From JACVRM01 sp046262315 (GTDB taxonomy: Bacteria; Actinomycetota; Thermoleophilia; Gaiellales; Gaiellaceae): DNA of 64,000 bases. The position numbers and the translations under genes were made by a program. The stretch is from NCBI GenBank assembly GCA_046262315.1, contig JBHEMZ010000036.1, positions 45,671 through 109,670 of the forward strand, given 5' to 3'. Shown here one piece after another: positions 34,701 to 42,971 of the stretch. Within the stretch, counting starts at the first letter, position 1. Each line of letters starts with the position of its first letter. The notes under the pieces are model-generated. The model did no database searches, had not been told where the DNA came from, and was given only the letters and a program-made list of their open reading frames with translations.

Positions 34701-35769
34701 AGAACGGCTGACGCCGGAGCGGGCGCGTGAGCTCGCCGCGGGTGCCGACGGCATCGTCGAGGTGCTCTCCGCCGGCCAAGACGAAGCCAATGTCGTCATC
34801 TGGAATCCGGACGGCTCCACGGCCGAACTGTCGGGAAACGGGACACGCATCGCTGCGCGCTGGCTCGCCGCGCGCACGGGCGCGACGGACGTGCGCGTGC
34901 GCGTGGGCTCGCGCGAGACGCACGCCCGCCTGCTCGGAGGCGACCTCGTCGAGCAGGGCCTGGGGCCGGTGGAGGTCGGCGCCCGCGAGACTGTGGACGG
35001 CGTCGAGCTCGTGCCAGTCTCGGTCGGCAACCCGCACGCGGTGGTCGTCGGGAACCCGGACGACGTCGGCAGGATCGGACCTCTGCTCGAGACTCACCCG
35101 CGCTTTCCGAACCGCACGAACGTCCAGGTCGCCCGCGTCGAGCGCCGGGGGCTGGTAACTGCGCGCGTGTGGGAGCGGGGGGTGGGAGAAACGCCCGCGT
35201 CCGGCACCAGCGCGGTCGCCGTCGCCGCCGCCACGCACGGCAACGGTGAGGTTACGGTGCGCTTTCCGGGCGGCGACCTCCTCGTGCGCCTGGAGGGGGA
35301 GTGCGCGTGGCTCACCGGGTCGGCGGCGCCGGTGCGGGTGCCGCGTCAGGTGCTCATCTACGTCCATCGCCCCGGTCCCGAGTTCCTGCTGCTCCGGCGG
35401 CGTCCCGACCTGGGCGGGTTCTGGCAGGGCGTGACGGGCGCGCCCGAGTGGGGCGAGAGCGACGAGGACGCGGCGCACCGCGAGCTGCGCGAGGAGACCG
35501 GGCTCGACGGCGAGCCTCGCGCCGTCGGCTTCAACTACGAGCTGCGCCGGAAACCCGGTTATCCGTGGACCGAGTTGTACGGCGACACGATCGACGTCGT
35601 ACCAGAAGAGGTCTTCGCCGCCGGGGCGCCGGAGGGCTGGGAGCCGGTGTTGAGCACGGAGCACGTCGACCACAGGTGGTGCACGCTCGGGGAGGCGCTC
35701 AAGCTGCTCCGCTTCGAGGAGAATCGCAAGGCGCTCGAGCGGGTCGCCAGGGCTCTTGGGCTCGCGTGA
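34642..35769 (+). CDS. Diaminopimelate epimerase-like domain fused to Nudix hydrolase
   Basis: Residues 1-232 align with DapF, which interconverts LL- and meso-diaminopimelate: the start FSKWQALGNSYVVV, the ELSGNGTRIAARW region, VGNPHAVV, FPNRTNVQ and ERGVGETPASGTS occur in the family order. However, the two catalytic cysteines (normally in CGNG and CGTG) are both serine (Ser64, Ser187). Residues 235-375 form a Nudix domain with a perfect Nudix box from Gly266 to Leu288 and a C-terminal RFEENRKALE stretch like NudB-type enzymes. The reading frame is continuous, so the fusion is real in this sequence. Either the epimerase domain uses serine, has another substrate, or is inactive. It overlaps miaA and is followed by a phosphatase relic. 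Confidence 0.85.
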   Translation: MRFSKWQALGNSYVVVEPNEERLTPERARELAAGADGIVEVLSAGQDEANVVIWNPDGSTAELSGNGTRIAARWLAARTGATDVRVRVGSRETHARLLGGDLVEQGLGPVEVGARETVDGVELVPVSVGNPHAVVVGNPDDVGRIGPLLETHPRFPNRTNVQVARVERRGLVTARVWERGVGETPASGTSAVAVAAATHGNGEVTVRFPGGDLLVRLEGECAWLTGSAAPVRVPRQVLIYVHRPGPEFLLLRRRPDLGGFWQGVTGAPEWGESDEDAAHRELREETGLDGEPRAVGFNYELRRKPGYPWTELYGDTIDVVPEEVFAAGAPEGWEPVLSTEHVDHRWCTLGEALKLLRFEENRKALERVARALGLA

Positions 35770-35863
35770 TCACAATCGTCTTCGAGACACACGCGATCAG
35801 CACGACCAGCGCGGCGTAACAACCGGCTAGCACGACGGAGAGCTGTCCGAGGCGGGGCGGCGC
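35766..35863 (+). pseudogene. Relic of a histidine phosphatase family gene
   Basis: GTG overlaps the stop of the DapF-Nudix gene (GTGA) and encodes VITIVFETHAIST, like the start of the ETH-type histidine phosphatases of Actinomycetota. After an apparent one-base deletion the frame continues DQRGVTTG-stop-HDGELSEAGRR, matching the family's SGW.D..LSE.GRRQA segment, with TAG (35828-35830) in place of the expected tryptophan. Beyond that no convincing homology remains. Identification rests on my recall of the family motif. Confidence 0.5.
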
Positions 35864-36080
35864 TACCGCTCAGACGGCTCTTGGGACGAATCCTTGCGAC
35901 GCATGGCCTCGACACCGCGTCCCAGTGACCTGAAATCTCATGGAGGGCGCGGGCCGTGATCAGTGCAGCCTCTTCCAGCCGCGCGTTCACCTTCTCGACC
36001 TCAGCCATGCGCTCCCTGAGGTAGCTGACCTTCTCGCTTAGGCTGCTCAGCTCCTGCGCGATGAGTTCATAGTCCTGCAA
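35863..36080 (-). pseudogene. Small coiled-coil ORF, probably frameshifted
   Basis: From a TTG the frame encodes a charged helical segment (YELIAQELSSLSEKVSYLRE, then a KVNARLEEAALITARALHEIS run) that looks like a genuine short coiled-coil protein, then loses protein-like character. A -1 shift near 35930 would continue as LGRGVEAMRRKDSSQEPSER and stop at 35863-35865. The sequence upstream of the TTG also stays open and starts at a GTG near 36192 (VANLIAKVRKWSAIG) before a TGA. I take this as a decayed gene; its family is unknown. It lies antisense to the phosphatase relic. Confidence 0.4.
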
Positions 36081-36227
36081 CTTGGGAGAGACGCCGGTGG
36101 TTCCTCGGATCGTCAGCGGGTTGGTTCGTCAAGACTTCCTCCCGATCGCCGACCACTTGCGGACCTTTGCGATGAGGTTGGCCACGGCGCGAGTTTACGC
36201 CGTGTGGCCGATCGTCTCATCTACCTT

Positions 36228-37037
36228 CTAGGTGGCGAGCTCGAATTCGCGCAGGACGTCGTTCAGGCTCAGGCGGAGGTCGTGCGACTCGGCCCGCCGG
36301 CCGACGATGAGCGCACAGCTGAGCTCGTAGGCGCCCGCGGGGAACTCTTTGCGACGCGTGCCGGGTACGACAATCGCGCGCGCGGGCACCTCGCCGCGGT
36401 ACTCGACCGGCTCTGTCCCCGTCACGTCGATCACTGGCACGGTCGCCGTCAGGGAGACGTTCGCCGCCACCACCGCCTCCCGCCCGATGCGCACGCCCTC
36501 GGTGACGATGCAGCGGGAGCCGAGGAAGGCTCCGTCCTCGACGATCACCGGGCGCGCCTGCGGCGGCTCCAGCACGCCGCCGATGCCGACTCCGCCGGCC
36601 AGGTGGACGTCCGCGCCGATCTGAGCACACGAGCCGACGGTGGCCCACGTGTCCACCATCGTGCGCGGGCCGACCCAAGCGCCGATGTTCACGTATCCCG
36701 GCATGAGCACGACCCCCTCCGAGAGAAACGAGCCGTAGCGCGCCACCCCCGGCGGCACGACGCGGACGCCCCGCCGCGCGTACTCGCGCTTGAGCGGGAT
36801 CTTGTCCAGGAACTCGACGCCGCCGAGGTTCATCGACTCGACCTTGCGCAGCCGGAAGTAGAGCAGGATCGCCTTCTTGATCCACTCGTTGACAACCCAG
36901 CCGCCGTCGCGCGGCTCGGCAACGCGGATCTCACCCTCGTCGAGCATGCGGATCACCTCCTCGACGGTCTGGAGATCCGGGTCGCCGCTCTCCCAGAGCG
37001 CCTCGATCCGCTCCGCGAGCACTGCCCGAAGGGCCAC
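36228..37037 (-). CDS. dapD: Tetrahydrodipicolinate N-succinyltransferase DapD
   Basis: Third step of the succinylase branch of diaminopimelate synthesis, using succinyl-CoA. The 269-residue protein has an N-terminal helical domain (ERIEALWESGD...), then a left-handed beta-helix of hexapeptide repeats (YVNIGAWVGPRTMVDTWATV is diagnostic) and a C-terminal acyl-CoA-binding extension. It is of the trimeric proteobacterial type, not the long mycobacterial type. The GTG start overlaps the dapC stop by one base (TAGTG), so dapC-dapD form an operon. Confidence 0.94.
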   Translation of the reverse strand: MALRAVLAERIEALWESGDPDLQTVEEVIRMLDEGEIRVAEPRDGGWVVNEWIKKAILLYFRLRKVESMNLGGVEFLDKIPLKREYARRGVRVVPPGVARYGSFLSEGVVLMPGYVNIGAWVGPRTMVDTWATVGSCAQIGADVHLAGGVGIGGVLEPPQARPVIVEDGAFLGSRCIVTEGVRIGREAVVAANVSLTATVPVIDVTGTEPVEYRGEVPARAIVVPGTRRKEFPAGAYELSCALIVGRRAESHDLRLSLNDVLREFELAT

Positions 37038-38173
37038 TACAGCGCCTTCTCCAAGAGCTCGACGGCACGGCGGCACGCGTCGAGCGTGGGGGTGAGCGAG
37101 ATGCGCACGTAGCCCTCGCCGGAGGGCCCGAAGTACGACCCCGGCGCGACTACCACGCCGTGCTCGAGCAGCCGATCCGCGAAGGGCTCCGAGCCCTCGT
37201 CGCCGGGTACCTCCACCCAGAGGTAGATCGTCGCCCGGCTGCCCGCCACCCGCAGCCCCTTGTGCTCGAGCAGCCCGAGCATGAGCGCGCGCTTCTCAGC
37301 GTAAGCGTTGCGCGTACGCTCGACGTGCTCCTCGTCCTCCCAGGCCGCGATGGCCGCGTGCTGTACGAACTCCTGCGGGGCTGTTCCGACGGTCGGCCGG
37401 AATGCGCGCAGCGCCGCGATCAGCTCGGCATCGCCGGCCGCGAACCCGCTCCGGTAGCCCGTCATCGAGGAGCGCTTCGACAAGCTCTGGAACGCGAGCA
37501 CGCCACGCCGCTCCGAGACCTGGAGCGCGGACGGCGGCGGCTCGTCGAACCAGAGCTCGGTGTACGCCTCGTCGGAGGCGAGCACGAACCCGTGCTGACG
37601 CGCCAGCGCGGCGGTGCGCTCGAAGAAGTCCAGGGCGGCAACGGCGCCCGTGGGGTTGTTCGGGTAGTTGACCCAGAGCACCGCCACGCCTTGCCAGTCG
37701 ACGGCGCGGAGATCCGGCAGGAAACCGTGCTCCTCGCGCAGCGGCAAGGCGAGAGGCTCCGCTCCCGCAAACAGCGCGCCGCGCTCGTACACCGGATAGC
37801 CGGGCTCGGTGTAGGCGACGACCGTTCGGCCGCCGTCCCGGTCGAGAGCAGCCTGCGCGAAGCTGAAAATCGCCTCCTTGGAGCCGAGCGTCGGGATCAC
37901 TTCGTGGTCGGGATCGAGCACGGCGCCGAAACGGCGGTCGATCCAGTCCGTGATCGCGCCCCGGAGCTCCGGCAGCCCCTGGGCGAGCGGGTAGCCCGAG
38001 ACGTGCGGCAGCGCCTCCACCAGCGCGCGCTCGATGCGCGGGTCGGCGCGTTCGCGCGGATCGCCGACGCCCATGTCGACCACCTCCACGCCGCGCTCTT
38101 GCATGCGCCGCTTCGCCTGCTCGAGCCGTACGAAGGGATACGTGCCGAGGCGGTCGAGGAGCGGCGATGCCAT
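37037..38173 (-). CDS. dapC: Succinyldiaminopimelate aminotransferase DapC
   Basis: A class I PLP aminotransferase of 378 residues. Conserved features are DMGVGDPRE, the YPLAQGLPELR substrate region, NYPNNPTGAV, DEAYTELWF, the PLP lysine in SLSKRSSMTGYR and the C-terminal arginine in GEGYVRISL. Its coupling to dapD makes N-succinyl-L,L-diaminopimelate aminotransferase the likely activity. The ATG is 31 bp from the divergent hflX start. Confidence 0.9.
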   Translation of the reverse strand: MASPLLDRLGTYPFVRLEQAKRRMQERGVEVVDMGVGDPRERADPRIERALVEALPHVSGYPLAQGLPELRGAITDWIDRRFGAVLDPDHEVIPTLGSKEAIFSFAQAALDRDGGRTVVAYTEPGYPVYERGALFAGAEPLALPLREEHGFLPDLRAVDWQGVAVLWVNYPNNPTGAVAALDFFERTAALARQHGFVLASDEAYTELWFDEPPPSALQVSERRGVLAFQSLSKRSSMTGYRSGFAAGDAELIAALRAFRPTVGTAPQEFVQHAAIAAWEDEEHVERTRNAYAEKRALMLGLLEHKGLRVAGSRATIYLWVEVPGDEGSEPFADRLLEHGVVVAPGSYFGPSGEGYVRISLTPTLDACRRAVELLEKAL

Positions 38174-38192
38174 TCGGGGATTCTGCCCACGG

Positions 38193-38198
38193 CATAAT
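38193..38198 (+). promoter_or_regulatory. -10 box for hflX (leaderless)
   Basis: CATAAT, exactly 6 nt, then the GTG of hflX. It lies in the 31-bp divergent gap with dapC, too short for two conventional leadered promoters. Confidence 0.6.
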
Positions 38199-38204
38199 CC
38201 TCCC

Positions 38205-39530
38205 GTGGCGTACAACCCCGATCCCGCGCCCAGCGACGGTCCGGAGCGCGGGTTCACCGTCGCGGTCGTCGCCCGTGATGCGGACGTCGAAGACCAGCTC
38301 GCCGAGCTGCGCGAGCTGGCGCGCGCGGCGCTCGTCGAGCCGGTCGGCGAACTCGTCCAGCAGCGCGGGCGCCCCGACACGCGCACGTACGTCGGCAAGG
38401 GGAAGCTCGAGGAGCTGAAGGCGGCCTTCGGAGCGGTGGGCGCCGAGGTGCTGATCGCGGACGACGAGCTCTCGCCGACACAGCAGCGGACGCTCGAGAA
38501 CGCTCTCCAGGCGCGCGTCGTCGACCGGACGCAGCTGATCCTCGACATCTTTGCCCAGCACGCCGCCAGCGCCGAGGGAAAGCTTCAGGTCGAGCTGGCC
38601 CAGCTCGAGTACAACCTCCCGCGCATGCGCGGCATGTGGCAGCACCTGGAGCGCCTCGGCGGCGGACGCGGCGCGGTAGGGGCCGGCGTGGGGACGCGCG
38701 GCCCGGGGGAGAGCCAGCTCGAGTCCGACCGCCGCATGGCGCGGCGCCGCATCCAGCTTCTGCGCCGGCGCCTCGGTGCGCTCACCCGTCAGCGCGCCAC
38801 TCGACGCCGCGAGCGTGAACGCACCGAAACGCCGACGGTTGCACTCGCGGGCTACACGAACGCGGGCAAATCGACCCTGCTGAACGCGCTCACCAACGCC
38901 GACGTCTCCGTGCGCGACCGGCTGTTCGAGACGCTCGACCCGACGACGCGCGGCTTCGACCACGAGGGCCAGCGGTACCTCGTCACAGACACCGTCGGCT
39001 TCGTCCGGCGGCTGCCGCACCAGCTCGTCGAGGGCTTCGCCGCCACACTCGAGGAGACCCTCGTCGCCGACGTCGTGCTGCACGTCGCGGACGCGTCCGC
39101 CACGGACGAGGGGCTCGAGAACATGATCGCGGCGGTCGACGGCGTTCTCGCGGAGATCGGCGCTGAAGCACTCCCTCGCGAGCTCGTGCTGAACAAGATC
39201 GATGCCGTGGATCCGCTGCGGCGCCGACGGCTCGCGAATGTCTTTCCCGAGGCGCTCCAGATCTCGGCCCTCACCGGAGAGGGTCTTGACCGGCTGCGCG
39301 CGCGCCTCGCAGACCGCTTCGCGGACCGGTTCGAGCCCGTCGAGCTGCTCGTCCCGTACGAGGAGGGCAAGCGCCTGGCCGAGCTGTACGCCCTCGGCGC
39401 CCCGATCGAAGGGCGCGAGGACCGTCCGGACGGCGTGCTCGTGCGCGCACGCCTTCCTCGCCGCGAGCTGCGCCGCTTTGCGGCCTTCCTGGTCGTCGGC
39501 GAGCCCACGTCGGCCACACGCGCCTCGTGA
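38205..39530 (+). CDS. hflX: GTPase HflX
   Basis: Ribosome-splitting and rescue GTPase, 441 residues. N-terminal HflX domain (TYVGKGKLEEL; ARVVDRTQLILDIFAQHA), a helical arm rich in arginine, then a G domain with G1 GYTNAGKST, G3 DTVGFVRRLPHQLVEGF and G4 NKID. GTG start follows a promoter-like box. It overlaps dut by GTGA. In bacteria hflX often lies near miaA/miaB, as it does here within 5 kb. Confidence 0.96.
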   Translation: MAYNPDPAPSDGPERGFTVAVVARDADVEDQLAELRELARAALVEPVGELVQQRGRPDTRTYVGKGKLEELKAAFGAVGAEVLIADDELSPTQQRTLENALQARVVDRTQLILDIFAQHAASAEGKLQVELAQLEYNLPRMRGMWQHLERLGGGRGAVGAGVGTRGPGESQLESDRRMARRRIQLLRRRLGALTRQRATRRRERERTETPTVALAGYTNAGKSTLLNALTNADVSVRDRLFETLDPTTRGFDHEGQRYLVTDTVGFVRRLPHQLVEGFAATLEETLVADVVLHVADASATDEGLENMIAAVDGVLAEIGAEALPRELVLNKIDAVDPLRRRRLANVFPEALQISALTGEGLDRLRARLADRFADRFEPVELLVPYEEGKRLAELYALGAPIEGREDRPDGVLVRARLPRRELRRFAAFLVVGEPTSATRAS

Positions 39531-39958
39531 TCCGCGTGCCGATCCTGCGGCTGCGCCCCGACGCAACGGTGCCGAAACGCGCGTACGCCGGCGACGCAGG
39601 GCTCGACCTCACAGCGTGCGAGCGCCACGTCCTCGCGCCGGGCGAGCGCGCCGTGGTGCCGACGGGCCTTGCCGTGGCCGTTCCGGAGGGTTACGCCGGC
39701 TTCGTGCAGCCGCGCTCCGGACTTGCCGCCCGGCACGGCGTCACGATCGTCAACACGCCCGGGCTCGTGGACTCCGGGTACCGCGGCGAGGTGCGAGTGG
39801 TGCTGCTCAACACCGACACGCGCGAGACGTTCACCGTCGAGCCCGGCATGCGAATCGCGCAGCTCGTCGTCGTTCCCGTGGCCGCCGTCGAGCCGCTGGA
39901 GGCCGAAGAGCTGCCCGCAAGCGAGCGCGGCGAGCGCGGCTTCGGGTCGTCCGAGTAG
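39527..39958 (+). CDS. dut: dUTP diphosphatase
   Basis: Trimeric dUTPase (143 residues) that keeps uracil out of DNA and feeds dTMP synthesis. All five family motifs are visible: AGDAGLDL, PRSGLA, GLVDSGYRGEV, RIAQLVV and the C-terminal RGERGFGSSE arm. The GTG overlaps the hflX stop. Length is typical. Confidence 0.97.
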   Translation: MIRVPILRLRPDATVPKRAYAGDAGLDLTACERHVLAPGERAVVPTGLAVAVPEGYAGFVQPRSGLAARHGVTIVNTPGLVDSGYRGEVRVVLLNTDTRETFTVEPGMRIAQLVVVPVAAVEPLEAEELPASERGERGFGSSE

Positions 39959-39960
39959 CG

Positions 39961-40419
39961 GTGGCCGCCGAACCTCGCATCCGCGTGTCGGCGATCCTGC
40001 GCTGGGAGGGTCGCCTACTGCTCTGCCGCCACGAGAAGTCCGGGCGCGAGTACTGGCTGCTGCCCGGCGGCGGCGTGCACTCGGGCGAGGGCCTCGTCGC
40101 AGCGCTCCATCGCGAGCTCGCCGAGGAGGTCGGGCTCGCGGACGAGCCGCCCGTCGAGGGCCCGGTGGCCATCGTCGACTCGATCGCGCCGGAGCGGTCG
40201 TTCGCGCAAAAGCACGTCGTGCACATCATTTTCGCGGCAGACCTCAGCGGCCGCTCGCTGGAACGCGTCTCGTCCCAGGATGTCGCCGTCCGCGGCCACC
40301 GGCTCTTCGCGATCGACGAGCTCGACAGCATCGTGCTGCACCCGCCCATCCAGCGCTTTCTGGCCCGCTGGCGGCCGGGCGACCCGATCGTGTATCTCGG
40401 CCCCCTGTGGGCTCCCTAG
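39961..40419 (+). CDS. Nudix hydrolase
   Basis: A 152-residue pyrophosphohydrolase with a complete Nudix box (GGVHSGE...RELAEEVGL) around residues 37-60. The GTG start is just after the dut stop, so it is likely translated from the same mRNA. Proximity to dut suggests nucleotide-pool sanitising, but the Nudix box does not define the substrate. It is not closely similar to the Nudix half of the DapF fusion. Confidence 0.9.
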   Translation: MAAEPRIRVSAILRWEGRLLLCRHEKSGREYWLLPGGGVHSGEGLVAALHRELAEEVGLADEPPVEGPVAIVDSIAPERSFAQKHVVHIIFAADLSGRSLERVSSQDVAVRGHRLFAIDELDSIVLHPPIQRFLARWRPGDPIVYLGPLWAP

Positions 40420-40473
40420 CAGGCAGCGGACCCCGGCCCTACCATTGGGAGGCCGTTTCCGGCAGGAGATGCC

Positions 40474-42225
40474 GTGAAGCTCGCCGACTTCATCGGCTAT
40501 GTCAACGTCCTCGCGTACGGGACGCTCGCGGGTGTGGCCGCCCGCCAGTGGCGAATGCGACGCGACGGAACGGCCGTCTGGGCCGCGCTCGGCTTCGGTG
40601 CACTCGGCCTGGTCGTCGTGCTCGGGCAGATCCTCCCGGAGCACCCGCACGGCTTCTTGCAGTCGGCGGTGCAGCGGCTCGACATCGCGCTACTGCTCGC
40701 CTTCCCCTACCTGCTCTACCGCTTCACGACCGCATTCCGAGTGACGACGCGGCGGCTCGAGTGGGCGATCGGCCTGCTCACGCTCGCACTCATCGCCTGG
40801 ACGTTCGCGCTCCCGAGCATCCCCGAGTCCGGGGAGCCGAGGCCGTCGTGGTTTTTCGTGTACCTCGTAGCGTTCCTGGCGCACTGGACGCTGCTGTCGG
40901 TGCTCGTCGCCGTGCGCCTCTGGTGGGCCGCGACGCAGGCACCGTTGGTCGCTCAAAGACGCATGCGCCTGCTCGCCTCCGCGTCGGCTGCTCTCACGCT
41001 CGCGCTCTTCGTCGCGGCCGCGAACAATGATGCGGACCCCGGCCTGGACGCCGCTGCCGGCGCGCTTGCAACTCTCAGCGCGGTTGGGTTCCTGCTCGGG
41101 CTCGCACCGCCCGCCTGGGTGCGGGTGCTCTGGCGAATGCCGGCGCAGGAACAGCTCCAGCGGACGATCCAGAACCTCGTCGCCCTCGCGCGGTCGCCCA
41201 GCGAGGTGGTCGGGCGAGTGCTGCCGAGCATGGCCGACATGGTCGGCGCACGCGGCGTCGCCTACGTCGAGCCAACCGGGCGGGTGGTGGGGGCGCACAA
41301 CGTGGACACCGACGTCGCCGCGCGCGCCGCGCGCGGTGAGGAGGTCGATTTATGGCGCGACGCCCGCCTCGAGCGCGTCGAGGTCCAGGGCGCGACAGTG
41401 CTGCTCTGGACCTCACCGTACTCACCGTTCTTCGGCACCGACGAGCTCCAGCTCCTGCGTACCGTCGCCACGCTGACCGGCCTGGCGATCGACCGCGTTC
41501 GGCTCTTCGAACACGAGCACGCCGCCCGCCTCGCACTCGAGCAGGCGAACGAGCTCAAGACGAACTTCGTCGCGCTCGCGGCCCACGAGCTGCGGACGCC
41601 CGTGACGACCATCCACGGCTTCGCGAGCACGCTCCACCGGCTGGCAGACCGCCTCGACGCCGACCAGCGTGCAGAGTTGCGCGCAGCGCTCGCACGCGAG
41701 GCTGCGCGCATGGCGTCACTCGTGGAGCAGCTCCTGGACCTCTCGCGGCTCGATGCGGCCGCGATCGAGATCGTCCCGCAGCGGTTCGCAGTACGCGACC
41801 GGCTGACCGACATCGTGCGCACGGCAGCCGGCGAGCGCGCGTCCGAGGTCGAGATTGACGTGCCGGCCGCCCTCACGGTCAGCGCCGACGTGGACGCATT
41901 CGAGCGAATCGTCACGAATCTCGTCACGAACGCGCTTCGCCACGGCGCGGCGCCGGTCGTGATCGAGGCGGAACAGTCCGATCGGCACTTCCGCCTCGCG
42001 GTCGCCGATCACGGCGACGGCGTGGCCGCCGAGTTCTTGCCGCGGCTCTTCGAGCGCTTCGCCCGCAGCGATGATTCCAGGGGACGCTCGCAGGGGACGG
42101 GACTCGGGCTCGCGATCGCGCGCTCGTACGCCCGCGCCCACAACGGCGACCTGCTCTACGAGCCCGGGACTCCCCGCGGGGCCAGCTTCCAGCTCGTCTT
42201 GCCGTCCGCGGCCGGTTCCCTCTAG
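40474..42225 (+). CDS. Membrane sensor histidine kinase
   Basis: A 583-residue kinase. About seven hydrophobic helices occupy residues 1-215, followed by a GAF-like domain (about 230-345), a dimerisation domain with the phospho-acceptor His371 (LAAHELRTPVTTIHGF), and an HATPase domain with the N box (IVTNLVTNALRHG), G1 (VADHGDGV) and G2 (GTGLGLAIA). GCAGGAG lies just before the GTG, and TACCAT about 30 nt upstream may be a -10. No response regulator gene is adjacent, so it is an orphan kinase here. Signal unknown. Confidence 0.92.
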   Translation: MKLADFIGYVNVLAYGTLAGVAARQWRMRRDGTAVWAALGFGALGLVVVLGQILPEHPHGFLQSAVQRLDIALLLAFPYLLYRFTTAFRVTTRRLEWAIGLLTLALIAWTFALPSIPESGEPRPSWFFVYLVAFLAHWTLLSVLVAVRLWWAATQAPLVAQRRMRLLASASAALTLALFVAAANNDADPGLDAAAGALATLSAVGFLLGLAPPAWVRVLWRMPAQEQLQRTIQNLVALARSPSEVVGRVLPSMADMVGARGVAYVEPTGRVVGAHNVDTDVAARAARGEEVDLWRDARLERVEVQGATVLLWTSPYSPFFGTDELQLLRTVATLTGLAIDRVRLFEHEHAARLALEQANELKTNFVALAAHELRTPVTTIHGFASTLHRLADRLDADQRAELRAALAREAARMASLVEQLLDLSRLDAAAIEIVPQRFAVRDRLTDIVRTAAGERASEVEIDVPAALTVSADVDAFERIVTNLVTNALRHGAAPVVIEAEQSDRHFRLAVADHGDGVAAEFLPRLFERFARSDDSRGRSQGTGLGLAIARSYARAHNGDLLYEPGTPRGASFQLVLPSAAGSL

Positions 42226-42971
42226 TACCGCCCGCCGCGAGAGCGGGCGCGGTCGGCGGCGACAGCGTGGGCACGCTGCTCGAGCTCGTCCGGGAGCGGC
42301 GCGAGGACGATCGCTGTTCCGCCCGCGTGCTTGAGCGCACGGGCCAGCAACCAGTCCGCGAGCCATGGGTTGCGAGGCAGGAGCGGCCCATGCAGATACG
42401 TGCCGAGCGCGTTCCCGACGCGGCAACCCTCGGCGCCGCTCTCGCCGTCGTTGCCGAACCCCGCGAGGACGCGGCCGAGCGATTGGGCGCCCTCGTCGAG
42501 CCTTGTGCGGCCGGCGTGGTTCTCGAAGCCCGCAAGCGTCTGCCGCTCCCCCGCGTCGAGCTCGCACTCGAGTAGGACGTCTCCGATCATGCGCCGCTCG
42601 CCGGCGACCGTCTCAAGCGGGAAGACGCCTGCGCCGGGCAGCTTTTCGCCGGCGCGCCCACGGTAGAGGCGGCCGAGCAGCTGGTAGCCGCCGCACACGG
42701 CGAGCACCGCGACGCCGCCGGCGACCGCCTCGCGCAGAGCTGCCCCGCGAGAGGCCAGGTCAGGCGCGATCAGCGCCTGTTCGCGGTCCTGGCCGCCGCC
42801 GACGTAGAGCAGGTCGTGCTCGCCCGGTCGCAGCACGTCGCCTGCCCCGATCGCCTCGACGTTGAGCTCGATTCCACGCCACCCCGCGCGACGCTCGAGC
42901 ACGGCGATGTTGCCGCGGTCAGCGTAGATGTTGAGATAGTCCGGATAGAGGTGCCCGACGCTGATCCTCAC
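42222..42971 (-). CDS. gatD: Lipid II glutaminyl synthase glutaminase subunit GatD
   Basis: A 249-residue class I glutamine amidotransferase of the CobB/CobQ type. The nucleophile is Cys93 (AVCGGYQLLG) and the partner histidine His194 (GTYLHGPLLPRNP). With MurT it amidates the D-glutamate of lipid II to D-isoglutamine. The GTG overlaps the murT stop (GTGA), the standard murT-gatD pairing. Its tail overlaps the convergent kinase gene by 4 nt. Confidence 0.94.
   Translation of the reverse strand: MRISVGHLYPDYLNIYADRGNIAVLERRAGWRGIELNVEAIGAGDVLRPGEHDLLYVGGGQDREQALIAPDLASRGAALREAVAGGVAVLAVCGGYQLLGRLYRGRAGEKLPGAGVFPLETVAGERRMIGDVLLECELDAGERQTLAGFENHAGRTRLDEGAQSLGRVLAGFGNDGESGAEGCRVGNALGTYLHGPLLPRNPWLADWLLARALKHAGGTAIVLAPLPDELEQRAHAVAADRARSRGGRY

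Noticed and set aside
37296..39566. 756-codon open frame on the minus strand across dapC and hflX
   Set aside because: It spans a divergent promoter and is antisense to hflX; its composition is shadow-like.
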